Positions 1-7,800 of a stretch of 9,306 nucleotides of DNA are shown piece by piece (the stretch's first letter is position 1; every line of letters starts with the position of its first letter). The stretch is from an uncultured Oscillospiraceae bacterium (GTDB lineage Bacteria; Bacillota; Clostridia; Oscillospirales; Acutalibacteraceae): contig URDW01000080.1 of NCBI GenBank assembly GCA_900546735.1, positions 1 through 9,306 of the forward strand. The letters run 5' to 3'. Made by a program: the position numbers and the translations under genes. The notes under the pieces are model-generated. The model was not told the origin of the DNA, did no database searches, and saw only the letters and a list, made by a program, of their open reading frames with translations.

Positions 1-3
1 AGT

Positions 4-37
4 GTCTCGTGGGCTCGGAGATGTGTATAAGAGACAG
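4..37 (+). other. Nextera/Tn5 sequencing adapter (artefact)
   Basis: Positions 4-37 match the 34-base Nextera transposase read-2 adapter. It begins GTCTCGTGGGCTCGG, and positions 19-37 are the 19-bp Tn5 mosaic end AGATGTGTATAAGAGACAG. This is library-preparation sequence left at a contig end, not genome. Bases 1-3 are probably also non-genomic. It destroys the continuation of the minus-strand gene at 38-97. It also opens a spurious plus-strand frame whose first residues, SRGLGDVYKRQ, are the translated adapter. Confidence 0.97.
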
Positions 38-97
38 CTTATAGACCTTGCAGCCAAAGCGCTCACGCAGATATTGATTAAAAGAATAATACTGCAT
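38..97 (-). CDS. 5' fragment of a TIGR01212-family radical SAM protein
   Basis: Read leftward from an ATG at 97, the only 20 codons left give MQYYSFNQYLRERFGCKVYK before the adapter begins at 37. From memory, clostridial TIGR01212 (YhcC-like) radical SAM proteins start with a Y-S-x-x-x-Y-L-[KR]-x-x-[FY]-G-x-K-V-Y-K pattern followed by a CxxxxxCxxC-type iron-sulphur motif; that motif would lie beyond the adapter and cannot be seen. The family is Elp3-related and its reaction is not firmly established. The gene starts 9 bases after the mannosidase stop and in the same frame (stop, H, W, A, then M), so it is probably cotranscribed with it, perhaps by translational coupling. No clear Shine-Dalgarno precedes the ATG. 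The match rests on 20 residues, so identity is probable and not certain. Confidence 0.6.
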
Positions 98-106
98 GGC
101 CCAGTG

Positions 107-3100
107 TTATTTGCGGTTAAAATCCTTGAAGTAACCGCCCTTGTCGTTCATCATAAAGAGCGTTTTGGAAAAATGGTAACTGGCCAGGTCGGACATGCTG
201 CCATAGTATTCAAACGGCCGGCGGTTTTCCACACGGTCATAAAGACGGGTAAGCAGCGCACCGGAAACCGGCTGGTCAAGCGCAGAAGACGCCAGAATGA
301 CCAGATTCTCATCGGCCGGCAGGGTCAGAGACGACCCGGACACGTTCAGCACAACAAGGGTGAAATACATGTTTTTCGCATACATATCGCCCTTTTTGGA
401 ATGCGTATGCGTGGCCTCATAACCGATTTGAACATCTTTGATATAAGCCGTTTCCTGGAAATCATACAGGTCCCACGCGGCAAAGTTCTCAAATGCGTCG
501 GCAACCGGCACAGAAACGCTGTCTGCCCCGCTGGCAAATTCAGCACTGCAATCGCCCTTCAGCGAGGTGACCAGAAATGCCACCGCCTTCGTGCCCTCGG
601 GCAGCTGCACGGTCTGCCCCTTGCACAGTACCGCGTTTTTGGCGCTGCCGCCGGCGCGGTCCGTTTTAAATTCTATACCACAAGTATAAATTTTATCCGG
701 CAAAATTTCCGCCGGCACACTGTAATCCAGATCAGCCGAAGCCGTGTCGCCGTTTCCGGTGACAAAACGCACGTTCTTTTCGAGCGCCAATTCACGGCTG
801 TGCACGGCCGTTTCCGCAGCCGGCGCCGATACGGCAAACGACTTGACCTCAAACGGTTTCAAATCAAAGACCAGGGCGCCGTTCTGCAGCTGTGCCGGGC
901 CGATCTCTTTTTCACAGGCATTGATCTCGGTCGCCGCATCTACGCCGTCAAACAGACGCACCTTTACGCCGGTTTTGGCCGTGCCGGCCATTTCATTGAC
1001 ACGCAAGACAATGGACCTGCCGTCGATGCCGGGCTTGACGGCGCGCACATCCACATTTGGTGCAGACACCTCTATGCAGCTGAACTGCACCGGCAGATCG
1101 CCGCCGTGCTTTGTGGTCTGCACAGCCGCCATCGGCTGCACGAACGCTTTGGCTTTCTGGTCGCAGCCGTTCTCACAGCCGCCGGAATGGGAATAGATCG
1201 CATAGGAATAGCGGTTCAGGCCAAGATCCATCATAGACTGCATGGAGTCGATACGGTAGTTTTTGGCCGGCGTATGCACGACCGTCATGCGCAGGGTGTT
1301 ATCGTCCCATTTGTCCCAGCCGTATTTGCATTCGCTGAAAACAGACACACCGAACTCGCCGCTTTCATCTGTCAGATCGACCCATTTCTGGGCAGGCACT
1401 TCAAACAGCGTGCTGTTCATGTTGCCGCGGCTGATGTAGCCCAGGCCAAGGTCGAACGACGCCTGCGGATTTTTGGCTGTAAAAGAGAACTTGTTTTTGA
1501 CACATCTGTGGCGGTTCTGCCACTCTATTTCCGAATAGACCTCCACAATGTCAGAGCCGTCAGCCAGCGCAATATAATCTGTAAACGTGCTCTTGTCGTA
1601 CTGACGCGTCACCTTGAGCGCCACGCGCACCGGGCCGCGCTCCTCTACGCTGACGGAAACACCGGCCGGCACAAAATCCGGCTCCTTATTCAAATCCTCA
1701 TAATTCAGCTCCCATGCCGGCCAGTCCTTGCTGCCTTTATACTTAAACACGCCGTTGATGACCGGCGCTTTCAAAATTTCGCGGTCGTCCAGCGTCTTGT
1801 CCACAATAGAGGAAATATAGCCGTTTTTATTGAGACGCACAACATATTTCTGGTTTTCCAGCACACTTTCGTCTGAAACGGAAACGGCGCTGGCAAGCGC
1901 GCACGGCACATCGCTCATGCGCACATCATAAGCCCGGCAGCCCATGGCCGGCACATCGGCCACGAAAAGCAGCGTCATGCGGCCGTCGGCAAAATCGGTC
2001 ACCTGCGATTTGACCTCGCGCCCCTTATCGTCAAATACGCGCGCAAAGTTCTTTGCCGGATTTTTGATTTCCAGCGTCACCGGCGCGCTGCGGCGAAATT
2101 CGAGCATGTTGCTGACAACGACCGGCATGCCGCTTGCAAAATCCGTTTTCATCCGGTCAGCCACAGCAGCGGCCGCGCCGGCAAATTCGCCGGCAAAACC
2201 ATTCATGGAAACGGCATAGTCGTTCCACGAACGCCTGTAAGCACGCTGTACCGAAGTACCGGGCAGGTCGTCATGGAACTGGTGGGCAATAAAGCGCTTC
2301 CAATGACGCTCCATAGCGGCGTGCGGGTACGGCTTTGCGCCGATGTGCTGTGCAACCAGGTTCATGCGTTCCGCCATGTCAGCCAGCTCCTCACAGCGCC
2401 GGTTCCAGCGCTTGCCGATGGCACGCGAGGTGTAGCCGCCGGCACCGTGGTCGCGCATGACCAGCTCTGTGTCCCAAACCGGAAGCTTTTCTTTTTGCTG
2501 CGGCGTCAGGTCCTTGTCCAGGTCATGAAAGATCTGATCTGCCGGCACAGAAAGCACTTCCAGGTCAGACTGCGCATTTTTCCCGATCTCCTGCTCCACA
2601 AACGCCACCGATTTTTCCGGCGGCGCGCCGCCGCGGTCGCCAATGCCGTGAAATACAGCGGTCAGCGGCAGGTCGTACTTTTCATTTTCTTTCAGCTTTT
2701 TCTGCACAAAATCCCAGTCGCGCAGTTTGGTAAGCGTAAAGTAGTAGTCGTGCGGGTTGATGTTGGCATAAATGTAATTGCCGTCGGGCCCGTACCATTT
2801 GCCGATGTCAAACGGCACGCCGTAAGCAGAGCCCCAGGCAAGCTTCTGGGTCGTAAAGCCTTTTAAGCCGGCATGGTGCGCAATGCTCGGCAGCGCCCAG
2901 CCAAAACCAAAGCAGTCGGGCAGAAAAATGTCGCAGCTGGTTTTGCCGAACGTTTTTTCAAAATATGTATTGCCGAAAAGGATGTTGCGGAAAAGCGCTT
3001 CAGGTGACGGCACGTTGACGTCACCGTTTTCAAAAGCGGAACCGCACACGTTCCAGCGTCCCTCTTCCACATAGCCGCGCATTTTTTCAAAAAGCTCCGG

Positions 3101-3289
3101 ATAGTACTCCTGCATCAGCTCATAACGGTAGCTGCCCTCAAACGAGAAGGTGTAGTGCGGGTACTTTTTGAACAGTTTAAAATTATCCACAAGCGTATTG
3201 TAAATATATTTGCTGACCGTTGTTTCAAAGTCCCAGCTCCAGATCGTGTCCAGATGTGCCGTAGCGATCGTATAGATCTTCTTTTTCAT
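107..3289 (-). CDS. GH38-family alpha-mannosidase, cytoplasmic
   Basis: A 1060-residue glycoside hydrolase family 38 protein, expected to cleave terminal alpha-linked mannose from oligosaccharides by a metal-dependent retaining mechanism. The N-terminal catalytic barrel has the AHLDTIW motif, with H12 and D14 as zinc ligands. D125 in LPDCFGFGWALPS fits the nucleophile and third ligand. GIGDRGG around D218 resembles the bacterial GxGDxGG motif and may hold the acid/base. The helical middle domain (about 270-360) contains HGAGGYTS and then HQFHDDLPGT, where H339 fits the fourth ligand. The rest is beta-sandwich domains, ending in a region near 960-1000 with THTH and LTLP motifs seen at the C-terminus of many bacterial GH38 enzymes. 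There is no signal peptide or membrane segment, so substrate is probably an imported mannosyl oligosaccharide. The start is set by GGAGGGAAG at 3293-3301, seven bases from the ATG. Length is normal and no frameshift is visible. Exact linkage specificity cannot be read from sequence. Confidence 0.92.
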   Translation of the reverse strand: MKKKIYTIATAHLDTIWSWDFETTVSKYIYNTLVDNFKLFKKYPHYTFSFEGSYRYELMQEYYPELFEKMRGYVEEGRWNVCGSAFENGDVNVPSPEALFRNILFGNTYFEKTFGKTSCDIFLPDCFGFGWALPSIAHHAGLKGFTTQKLAWGSAYGVPFDIGKWYGPDGNYIYANINPHDYYFTLTKLRDWDFVQKKLKENEKYDLPLTAVFHGIGDRGGAPPEKSVAFVEQEIGKNAQSDLEVLSVPADQIFHDLDKDLTPQQKEKLPVWDTELVMRDHGAGGYTSRAIGKRWNRRCEELADMAERMNLVAQHIGAKPYPHAAMERHWKRFIAHQFHDDLPGTSVQRAYRRSWNDYAVSMNGFAGEFAGAAAAVADRMKTDFASGMPVVVSNMLEFRRSAPVTLEIKNPAKNFARVFDDKGREVKSQVTDFADGRMTLLFVADVPAMGCRAYDVRMSDVPCALASAVSVSDESVLENQKYVVRLNKNGYISSIVDKTLDDREILKAPVINGVFKYKGSKDWPAWELNYEDLNKEPDFVPAGVSVSVEERGPVRVALKVTRQYDKSTFTDYIALADGSDIVEVYSEIEWQNRHRCVKNKFSFTAKNPQASFDLGLGYISRGNMNSTLFEVPAQKWVDLTDESGEFGVSVFSECKYGWDKWDDNTLRMTVVHTPAKNYRIDSMQSMMDLGLNRYSYAIYSHSGGCENGCDQKAKAFVQPMAAVQTTKHGGDLPVQFSCIEVSAPNVDVRAVKPGIDGRSIVLRVNEMAGTAKTGVKVRLFDGVDAATEINACEKEIGPAQLQNGALVFDLKPFEVKSFAVSAPAAETAVHSRELALEKNVRFVTGNGDTASADLDYSVPAEILPDKIYTCGIEFKTDRAGGSAKNAVLCKGQTVQLPEGTKAVAFLVTSLKGDCSAEFASGADSVSVPVADAFENFAAWDLYDFQETAYIKDVQIGYEATHTHSKKGDMYAKNMYFTLVVLNVSGSSLTLPADENLVILASSALDQPVSGALLTRLYDRVENRRPFEYYGSMSDLASYHFSKTLFMMNDKGGYFKDFNRK

Positions 3290-3322
3290 AGTCTTCCCTC
3301 CACCGGTGCAAAATCTGTTTTC

Positions 3323-3352
3323 ATTTTACCATAGCCCCGCAGAAAGATTCAA
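3323..3352 (-). promoter_or_regulatory. Promoter of the mannosidase gene
   Basis: On the minus strand, TTGAAT (3352-3347) is followed after 18 bases by TAAAAT (3328-3323), preceded by TGG to make an extended -10 (TGGTAAAAT). Transcription would begin near 3316, giving a leader of about 27 bases that contains the Shine-Dalgarno. An 8-bp perfect palindrome, CACCGGTG (3301-3308), lies in this leader against the ribosome site and could be an operator, but it is short. The -35 overlaps the 3' end of the small frame at 3349-3588. Confidence 0.55.
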
Positions 3353-3588
3353 GATGGTTTTTCAATCGATATTATACAAAAAACATTTAAAATCCGACTC
3401 TCTGAAAGCTGCAGACCGTCTTGCCAAAACGGTTCGAGGATAGATAAGCGCAACATCCGCAGGGCAAAACAGTTCTGCCGTTTCTTGCAGGAAACGCACG
3501 GCAAAACGCCGGTTTTTTCACGTCCATCGTGCAGTTTCGCACGCACAAAACTGTAAAGGATATTCGGATTTTGTGGTATATTTTTCAT
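3349..3588 (-). pseudogene. Small ORF with DUF4250-like N-terminus, possibly decayed
   Basis: A 79-residue minus-strand frame starts at the ATG at 3588, preceded by AAGGAAG at a spacing of 8 bases. An in-frame ATG at 3612 has no ribosome site. The first residues, MKNIPQNPNILYSFVRAKLHD, resemble as I recall the start of DUF4250, a roughly 60-residue clostridial family of unknown function (pattern M-x-x-x-P-x-[ND]-P-x-x-L-x-S-x-[VI]-x-x-K-L-[RH]-D). The DUF4250 remainder (an S-L-x-x-L-C helix and a terminal G-Y-x-Y-D-x-x-x-N-x-F) is not found in any of the three frames. What follows instead is cysteine-rich (PCVSCKKRQNCF) with no recognisable domain. It could be a remnant fused to unrelated sequence, a diverged small protein, or chance. 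Two TATAAT boxes on the minus strand (3692-3697 and 3701-3706) lie upstream but lack good -35 elements. Confidence 0.35.
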
Positions 3589-3634
3589 TTTATTTTCTTC
3601 CTTGCTGTTCATAACTTGTCAAAAAATACTATTT

Positions 3635-3648
3635 GGAAACCGTTTACC
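3635..3648. promoter_or_regulatory. Candidate cre / LacI-family operator
   Basis: GGAAACCGTTTACC matches the CcpA cre consensus TGWAANCGNTNWCA at all but the first and last positions, and has the AAAC-CG-TTT core typical of LacI-family operators. It lies upstream of the small minus-strand frame and about 350 bases upstream of the mannosidase. Carbon-catabolite or mannoside-responsive control would suit a glycosidase, but the distance to the proximal mannosidase promoter is large and one 14-base match can arise by chance. Confidence 0.35.
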
Positions 3649-3868
3649 TGCTTTTGCGTACCAAGACAACAATTTCGTGTGCCGTACAGAAATTATACAC
3701 ATTATAGCCCATGATATTTAGACGGTTTTTTAAAATATGGTGATTTTTATACGATCATATTCAATTTCAAAAACAGACGCAAGTTGCCAAATGGACGAGA
3801 AAATTATTTTTTCCAGCTGCAGCGAAACGAATGAAATTTGTATAAAATACACTTTTTAAAACTTCTTT

Positions 3869-3896
3869 AACAATTCCACAAAAGGAACTGTTTTTT
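3869..3896 (+). terminator. Weak terminator-like hairpin
   Basis: AACA(A)TTCC-ACAAAA-GGAA(C)TGTT forms a nine-step stem with one A-C mismatch, and the T run at 3891-3896 overlaps the end of its right arm. The stem is AT-rich and weak. No plus-strand gene ends here, so it may be chance, or it may shield the downstream operon from stray transcription. Confidence 0.25.
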
Positions 3897-4032
3897 ACTC
3901 TTCCGCAAACTGCTCTTCAAAAATGGCTGTATAAAGCAGAATTTTCAGCTGCGCGCAGCAAAAAGCCGTTGCACGCCGGTAAACGCACCGAAAAGCAGAA
4001 GTTATAAATTATTCGGTTATCCTGATTTTGGG

Positions 4033-4061
4033 TTGACTTTTAGAAATTGCCATCTTATAAT
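4033..4061 (+). promoter_or_regulatory. Near-consensus sigma-A promoter of the ABC operon
   Basis: TTGACT (4033-4038), a 17-base spacer, and a perfect TATAAT (4056-4061). Transcription would start near 4068, leaving a leader of about 120 bases before the ATPase start. The promoter should be strong by default, so repression is the likelier mode of control. Confidence 0.8.
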
Positions 4062-4062
4062 T

Positions 4063-4084
4063 TATATATAATTCTTAATATATA
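4063..4084. promoter_or_regulatory. AT dyad over the transcription start region
   Basis: TATATAT (4063-4069) and ATATATA (4078-4084) are inverted arms around an 8-base spacer, immediately downstream of the -10 and covering the predicted start. A repressor bound here would block initiation. Related exporter operons often sit next to TetR-type regulators, but none is visible in this window. Alternating AT sequence is low-complexity, so the dyad may be accidental. Confidence 0.35.
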
Positions 4085-4172
4085 GAGTTATGTCAAGCGC
4101 GAAAAGAGCCTCATTCAAGAGGATGGTTAACAAATCTGTGATGTTAATTTTATTTCGGGCACAAATGAAACT

Positions 4173-4178
4173 AGGGAG
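4173..4178 (+). promoter_or_regulatory. Shine-Dalgarno deciding the ATPase start
   Basis: AGGGAG lies 10 bases before an in-frame TTG at 4189, and only 4 bases before an alternative in-frame GTG at 4183. No comparable site precedes the in-frame ATG codons at 4090 or 4168. Starting at TTG gives [13 protein letters not shown], the normal N-terminus for this ATPase family, whereas the upstream residues look non-conserved. Confidence 0.65.
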
Positions 4179-4188
4179 ATGTGTGTGT

Positions 4189-4890
4189 TTGAGTTTTATC
4201 GAATTTGACTCTGTCTACAAGCGCTACAAAATGGGCGAGATCGTGATCAACGCTGCAGACGGCGTCACCTTTAACGTGGAGCAGGGCGAGTTCTGCATCA
4301 TTGTCGGTGCCAGCGGCGCCGGTAAAACAACTGTGCTGAACATGCTCGGCGGCATGGACAACTGCGACGACGGCAAGATCCGTGTGGCCGGTGACCTGGT
4401 CAACGAATACAGTTACAAGCAAATGATCGAATACAGGCGTTACGACGTTGGTTTTGTGTTCCAGTTCTACAACCTGGTGCAAAACCTGACCGCACTGGAA
4501 AACGTGGAACTGGCCACGCAGATCGTGGACAAATCGCTGAGCGCCGCAAAGGTGCTGGAGCGTGTTGGTCTTGGCGAGCGTATGGACAACTTCCCCTCAC
4601 AGCTTTCCGGCGGTGAGCAGCAGCGCGTGGCGATTGCCCGTGCCCTGGCGAAAAACCCAAAGCTTTTGCTTTGCGACGAACCGACCGGCGCACTGGACTA
4701 CAAAACCGGTAAGCAGATCCTGGCCCTGCTGCAGCAGACCTGCCGCGAGACCGGCATGACGGTGATCGTGATCACGCACAACCAGGCGCTGACCCCGATG
4801 GCCGACCGCGTTATTACGCTGCGCAGCGGCCGCGTGCAGGACATTACCCTGAATGAAAACCCAATGGACGTTGAAAGGATAGAGTGGTAA
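4189..4890 (+). CDS. ABC transporter ATPase, MacB/LolD type
   Basis: A 233-residue nucleotide-binding subunit that hydrolyses ATP at the inner face of the membrane and drives the FtsX-type permease encoded next. All catalytic motifs are intact: Walker [10 protein letters not shown] (40-48), Q-loop Q92 in [10 protein letters not shown], signature LSGGEQQ (139-145), Walker B LLLCDEP with E164 as catalytic base, and the switch histidine H197 in [23 protein letters not shown] is typical of the LolD/MacB/YknY subfamily that pairs with FtsX-like permeases. Length is normal for that subfamily. The TTG at 4189 is preferred as start; an open frame continues upstream to an ATG at 4090 but lacks a ribosome site. 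The stop codon abuts the permease ATG, so the two genes are almost certainly cotranscribed and coupled. Transported or acted-on substrate is unknown. Confidence 0.93.
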   Translation: MSFIEFDSVYKRYKMGEIVINAADGVTFNVEQGEFCIIVGASGAGKTTVLNMLGGMDNCDDGKIRVAGDLVNEYSYKQMIEYRRYDVGFVFQFYNLVQNLTALENVELATQIVDKSLSAAKVLERVGLGERMDNFPSQLSGGEQQRVAIARALAKNPKLLLCDEPTGALDYKTGKQILALLQQTCRETGMTVIVITHNQALTPMADRVITLRSGRVQDITLNENPMDVERIEW

Positions 4891-7800
4891 ATGAAAAAAG
4901 CGCTTTTTAAAGAGACGCTGCGCTCTATCTCCCGAAGCAAAGCAAGATTTATTTCTATTATAGCCATCGTGGCGCTCGGCATCAGCTTTTTTGCCGGCAT
5001 AAAGGCAACGGCGCCCGATATGAAAGAAACGGCAGAGCTTTATGTGCAGGACACGAACATGATGGACGTGCGTGTCATTTCACAAGCGGGTCTGACCGAA
5101 GAAGACCTGGAAGCCATGCAGCAGATCGACGGTGTAGACACCATCGTACCCGGCCGGTTCGTAGACGGCATCCTGCAGGCAGACGGCAAGAGCATCGGCG
5201 ACATGGACGGTTCTGAAATGACCGTGCGCGCCATGGGTCTTGACTTTGCACAGGCATTTGACTATGCCGAAACGGGCGAAGCGTCCGCAGACTACATGAA
5301 CCGCGTGACCCTGCTTGAGGGGCGCATGCCGGAAAATGAAAACGAGTGCCTGGTCGACGGCAGCACCCTGTCGGCGCCCGAGCAGTTTAAAATCGGCGCC
5401 AAGATCGGCATTGCCGGCGACGGCACGAACATTGAAAACAAGATGGATGTCACCGAGTTTACGATCGTCGGTATCGTACGCACGCCGCTTTACCTTTCTT
5501 TTGAACGCGGCTACACCAATGTCGGCAGCGGTAAACTGGGTACGTTTATTTACGTTTCCAACGATGTTTTCAATTTTGATTACTATACGGAAGCGTACAT
5601 GACCGTTTCCGGTGCAGCCAACTACAGTACATATTCTGAAGAGTATGACGAGTTCATCACTCCGGTGGTCGAAGCACTGAAAGATCTGGAAAGTGTAAGA
5701 CTGCCTCTGCGTGTAGAAGCGCTGCGTGAAGAATATACTCCGATCGTTGCAGACGGCGAAGCCGAGCTGGCCGAACAGGAAGCCAACTACGACCAGCAGG
5801 TAGCAGACGCTGAAGCACAGATCGCCGAGATGAAAGACCTGGCCGAAAACGGACAGGCGGAAATCGACGCCAAGAAAAAAGAGTTTAACGACTCTTTGAG
5901 CGCTGCGCAAAAGGAAATCTACGACGGCACCGACGAATACAATTCACAGTATGCCGAATGGCGCGAAAAATACGACCAGCTCAACGAAGCCAAACTGAAC
6001 CTGACCAAGCTGGAAACCGCGACCGATGACTACAATTCTGCCAAGGCGCAGCTGGATAATGCCAAATCACAGATCGATTCAGCCAACCAGCAAATTGAAG
6101 CCACGGAAGAGATCGTGGTTGGTCTAAATAATTCACTGGAATACTTCCAAAACTACCAAAATGACCAAGAGCAGACCATCAAGGACTGGATCACCGGCGT
6201 TGGTCTGCCGGAAGACGTTGCCGATACTATATATGACAGTTTCAGCAGCCTGACCGCTATGGGGACAGCTGAAGAAATGATTGCTTATATGGAGCCAATG
6301 CTGAAGCAGTATAATGAAACGCTGAATCAGCAAAAACAGCAGCTGGCACAGGCAACCGCCGAGTATAATGAAAACAAGGCCAAACTGGATGCGGCATCCG
6401 CCATCATCAGCCAGTACCAAAACGCCAAGCAGGAAGTAACCGAAGCAGAAATCGAGCTGGAGGAATATGAACGCCAGCTGAACGACGCCGGCGTAGACCT
6501 GAAGGTCGGCCAGCTGGAACTCAACTCTAACCAGCAGCAGCTGCAAAGCCAGATCAGCATGGCTGAAATGCAGCTTGCCGCTGCACAGACGCAGCTGGAG
6601 ACCGCTGAAGCGGAACTGGAAGCGCAGAAGCAGTCCGGTGCAGAAGAACTCGAAAAAGCACGCATGGATCTGAAAGAAGCGCAGGATCTGCTGGCCAGCT
6701 TGGACACGGCGGAATGGATGATCCAAAACCGCGACGACCAGCCCGGCTTTGCCGGCTATGAACAGACGGCGGACCGTATGGACGCGCTGGCGCAGGTCTT
6801 CCCCATCTTCTTTTTCCTGGTCGCCGCACTGGTATGCTTAACGACCATGACCCGTATGGTTGAAGAAGAACGCACGCAGCTGGGCACGCTGAAAGCGCTT
6901 GGTTACTCCAGCGGTGCGATCGCATCCAAATATCTGATCTATTCCCTTTCGGCCAGCCTGATCGGTTCGGTCATTGGCCTGGCACTGGGATTTGTTGTGT
7001 TCCCAACGGCGATTTCCGCTGCATTCGGCATTATGTATGACCTGCCGCAATGCGTGCTGCGCTTTAAATGGGATTACGCGCTGATCGGCACTGTGATCTC
7101 CCTGCTGTGCACCACGGCTGCCGCTTTGATCGCCTGCCGCAAGGAACTCATAGAAAACCCGGCAAAGCTGATGCGCCCGAAACCGCCGAAAAAAGGCAAG
7201 CGTATTTTGCTTGAAAAGATCACCTTTATCTGGTCGCGCATGAATTTCACCTCCAAGGTGACGGCCAGAAACCTGTTCCGCAACAAACGCCGTTTCTTTA
7301 CAACACTGATCGGTGTTGCCGGCTGTACGGCGCTGCTGCTGACCGGTTTCGGTCTGGGTGACTCGATCGGTGCGATCATGACCAATCAGTTCGGCGAAGA
7401 CGGTATTTCACAGTACGACGTTCAGATCGTTCTGAACCAGGAATATGACGGTACGGAAGATCCTGAGCCGGTGAAGCAGATCACCTCGCGTGCCGAGATC
7501 CAAAACGCGATGATGACCCAGATGGACGCCATCAACGCCTCCTCTGACCGCACCGACGATGTGCTGGAGATCAATTTACTGGTGCCGCGCGAACCCGCCG
7601 AGCTTTCCAAGTTCATCAAGCTGGAAGACTGCGACACGCATGAAGCCGTTTCCCTGAACGACAGCGGTGTTATCATAACCGAAAAACTGGCTGACCAGAC
7701 AGATACCCAGCCCGGCGACTACATTACGCTGACGGTAAATAACCAAGACTATTCCGTTCCCGTAACTGCCATCGTGGAAAACTACACGTTCCATTATGTT

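Larger units (their letters stand above)
3613..4032. other. AT-rich divergent intergenic region
   Basis: I see no convincing gene in this stretch. It contains a cre/LacI-like operator at 3635-3648, two minus-strand TATAAT boxes at 3692-3706, and two related palindromes at 3816-3823 and 3948-3959. A weak terminator-like hairpin lies at 3869-3896. The composition is much more AT-rich than the flanking genes, as expected for a regulatory region between divergent transcription units. A tRNA or recognisable riboswitch is not apparent. Confidence 0.6.

Noticed and set aside
2..1876. Long plus-strand open frame of 624 codons opposite the mannosidase
   Set aside because: It begins inside the adapter and lies wholly antisense to a well-supported GH38 gene. 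Its composition (rich in H, R, V, F) is what the reverse complement of a GC-biased gene gives, and it has no domain.
3301..3308. CACCGGTG palindrome in the mannosidase leader as an operator
   Set aside because: Eight bases only and flanks are not symmetric; noted with the promoter but not claimed as a site.
3841..3896. Small RNA from a TATAAA box at 3841 to the hairpin at 3869-3896
   Set aside because: No acceptable -35 at the right spacing, and the product would be only about 45 bases with a weak stem.
4090..4188. N-terminal extension of the ATPase from an ATG at 4090
   Set aside because: No ribosome binding site precedes 4090, and the extra residues are not part of the ATPase fold; AGGGAG favours TTG at 4189.
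3290..4188. CRISPR array, tRNA or riboswitch in the intergenic region
   Set aside because: No regularly spaced direct repeats, no cloverleaf and no recognised aptamer core were seen on either strand.
4179..4208. Nine-codon frame ATGTGTGTG...TGA overlapping the ATPase start, a possible leader peptide
   Set aside because: It abuts the Shine-Dalgarno with no spacing and has no attenuator hairpin, so it is probably chance.
5080..5910. Antisense frame of 276 codons inside the permease gene
   Set aside because: A shadow of the permease with no ribosome site, no recognisable domain and the composition of reverse-complemented coding DNA.
5743..6741. Nucleotide repeats in the coiled-coil region as a repeat array
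   Set aside because: The similarity comes from recurring Glu/Gln/Ala/Leu codons of heptads; no exact tandem unit is present.
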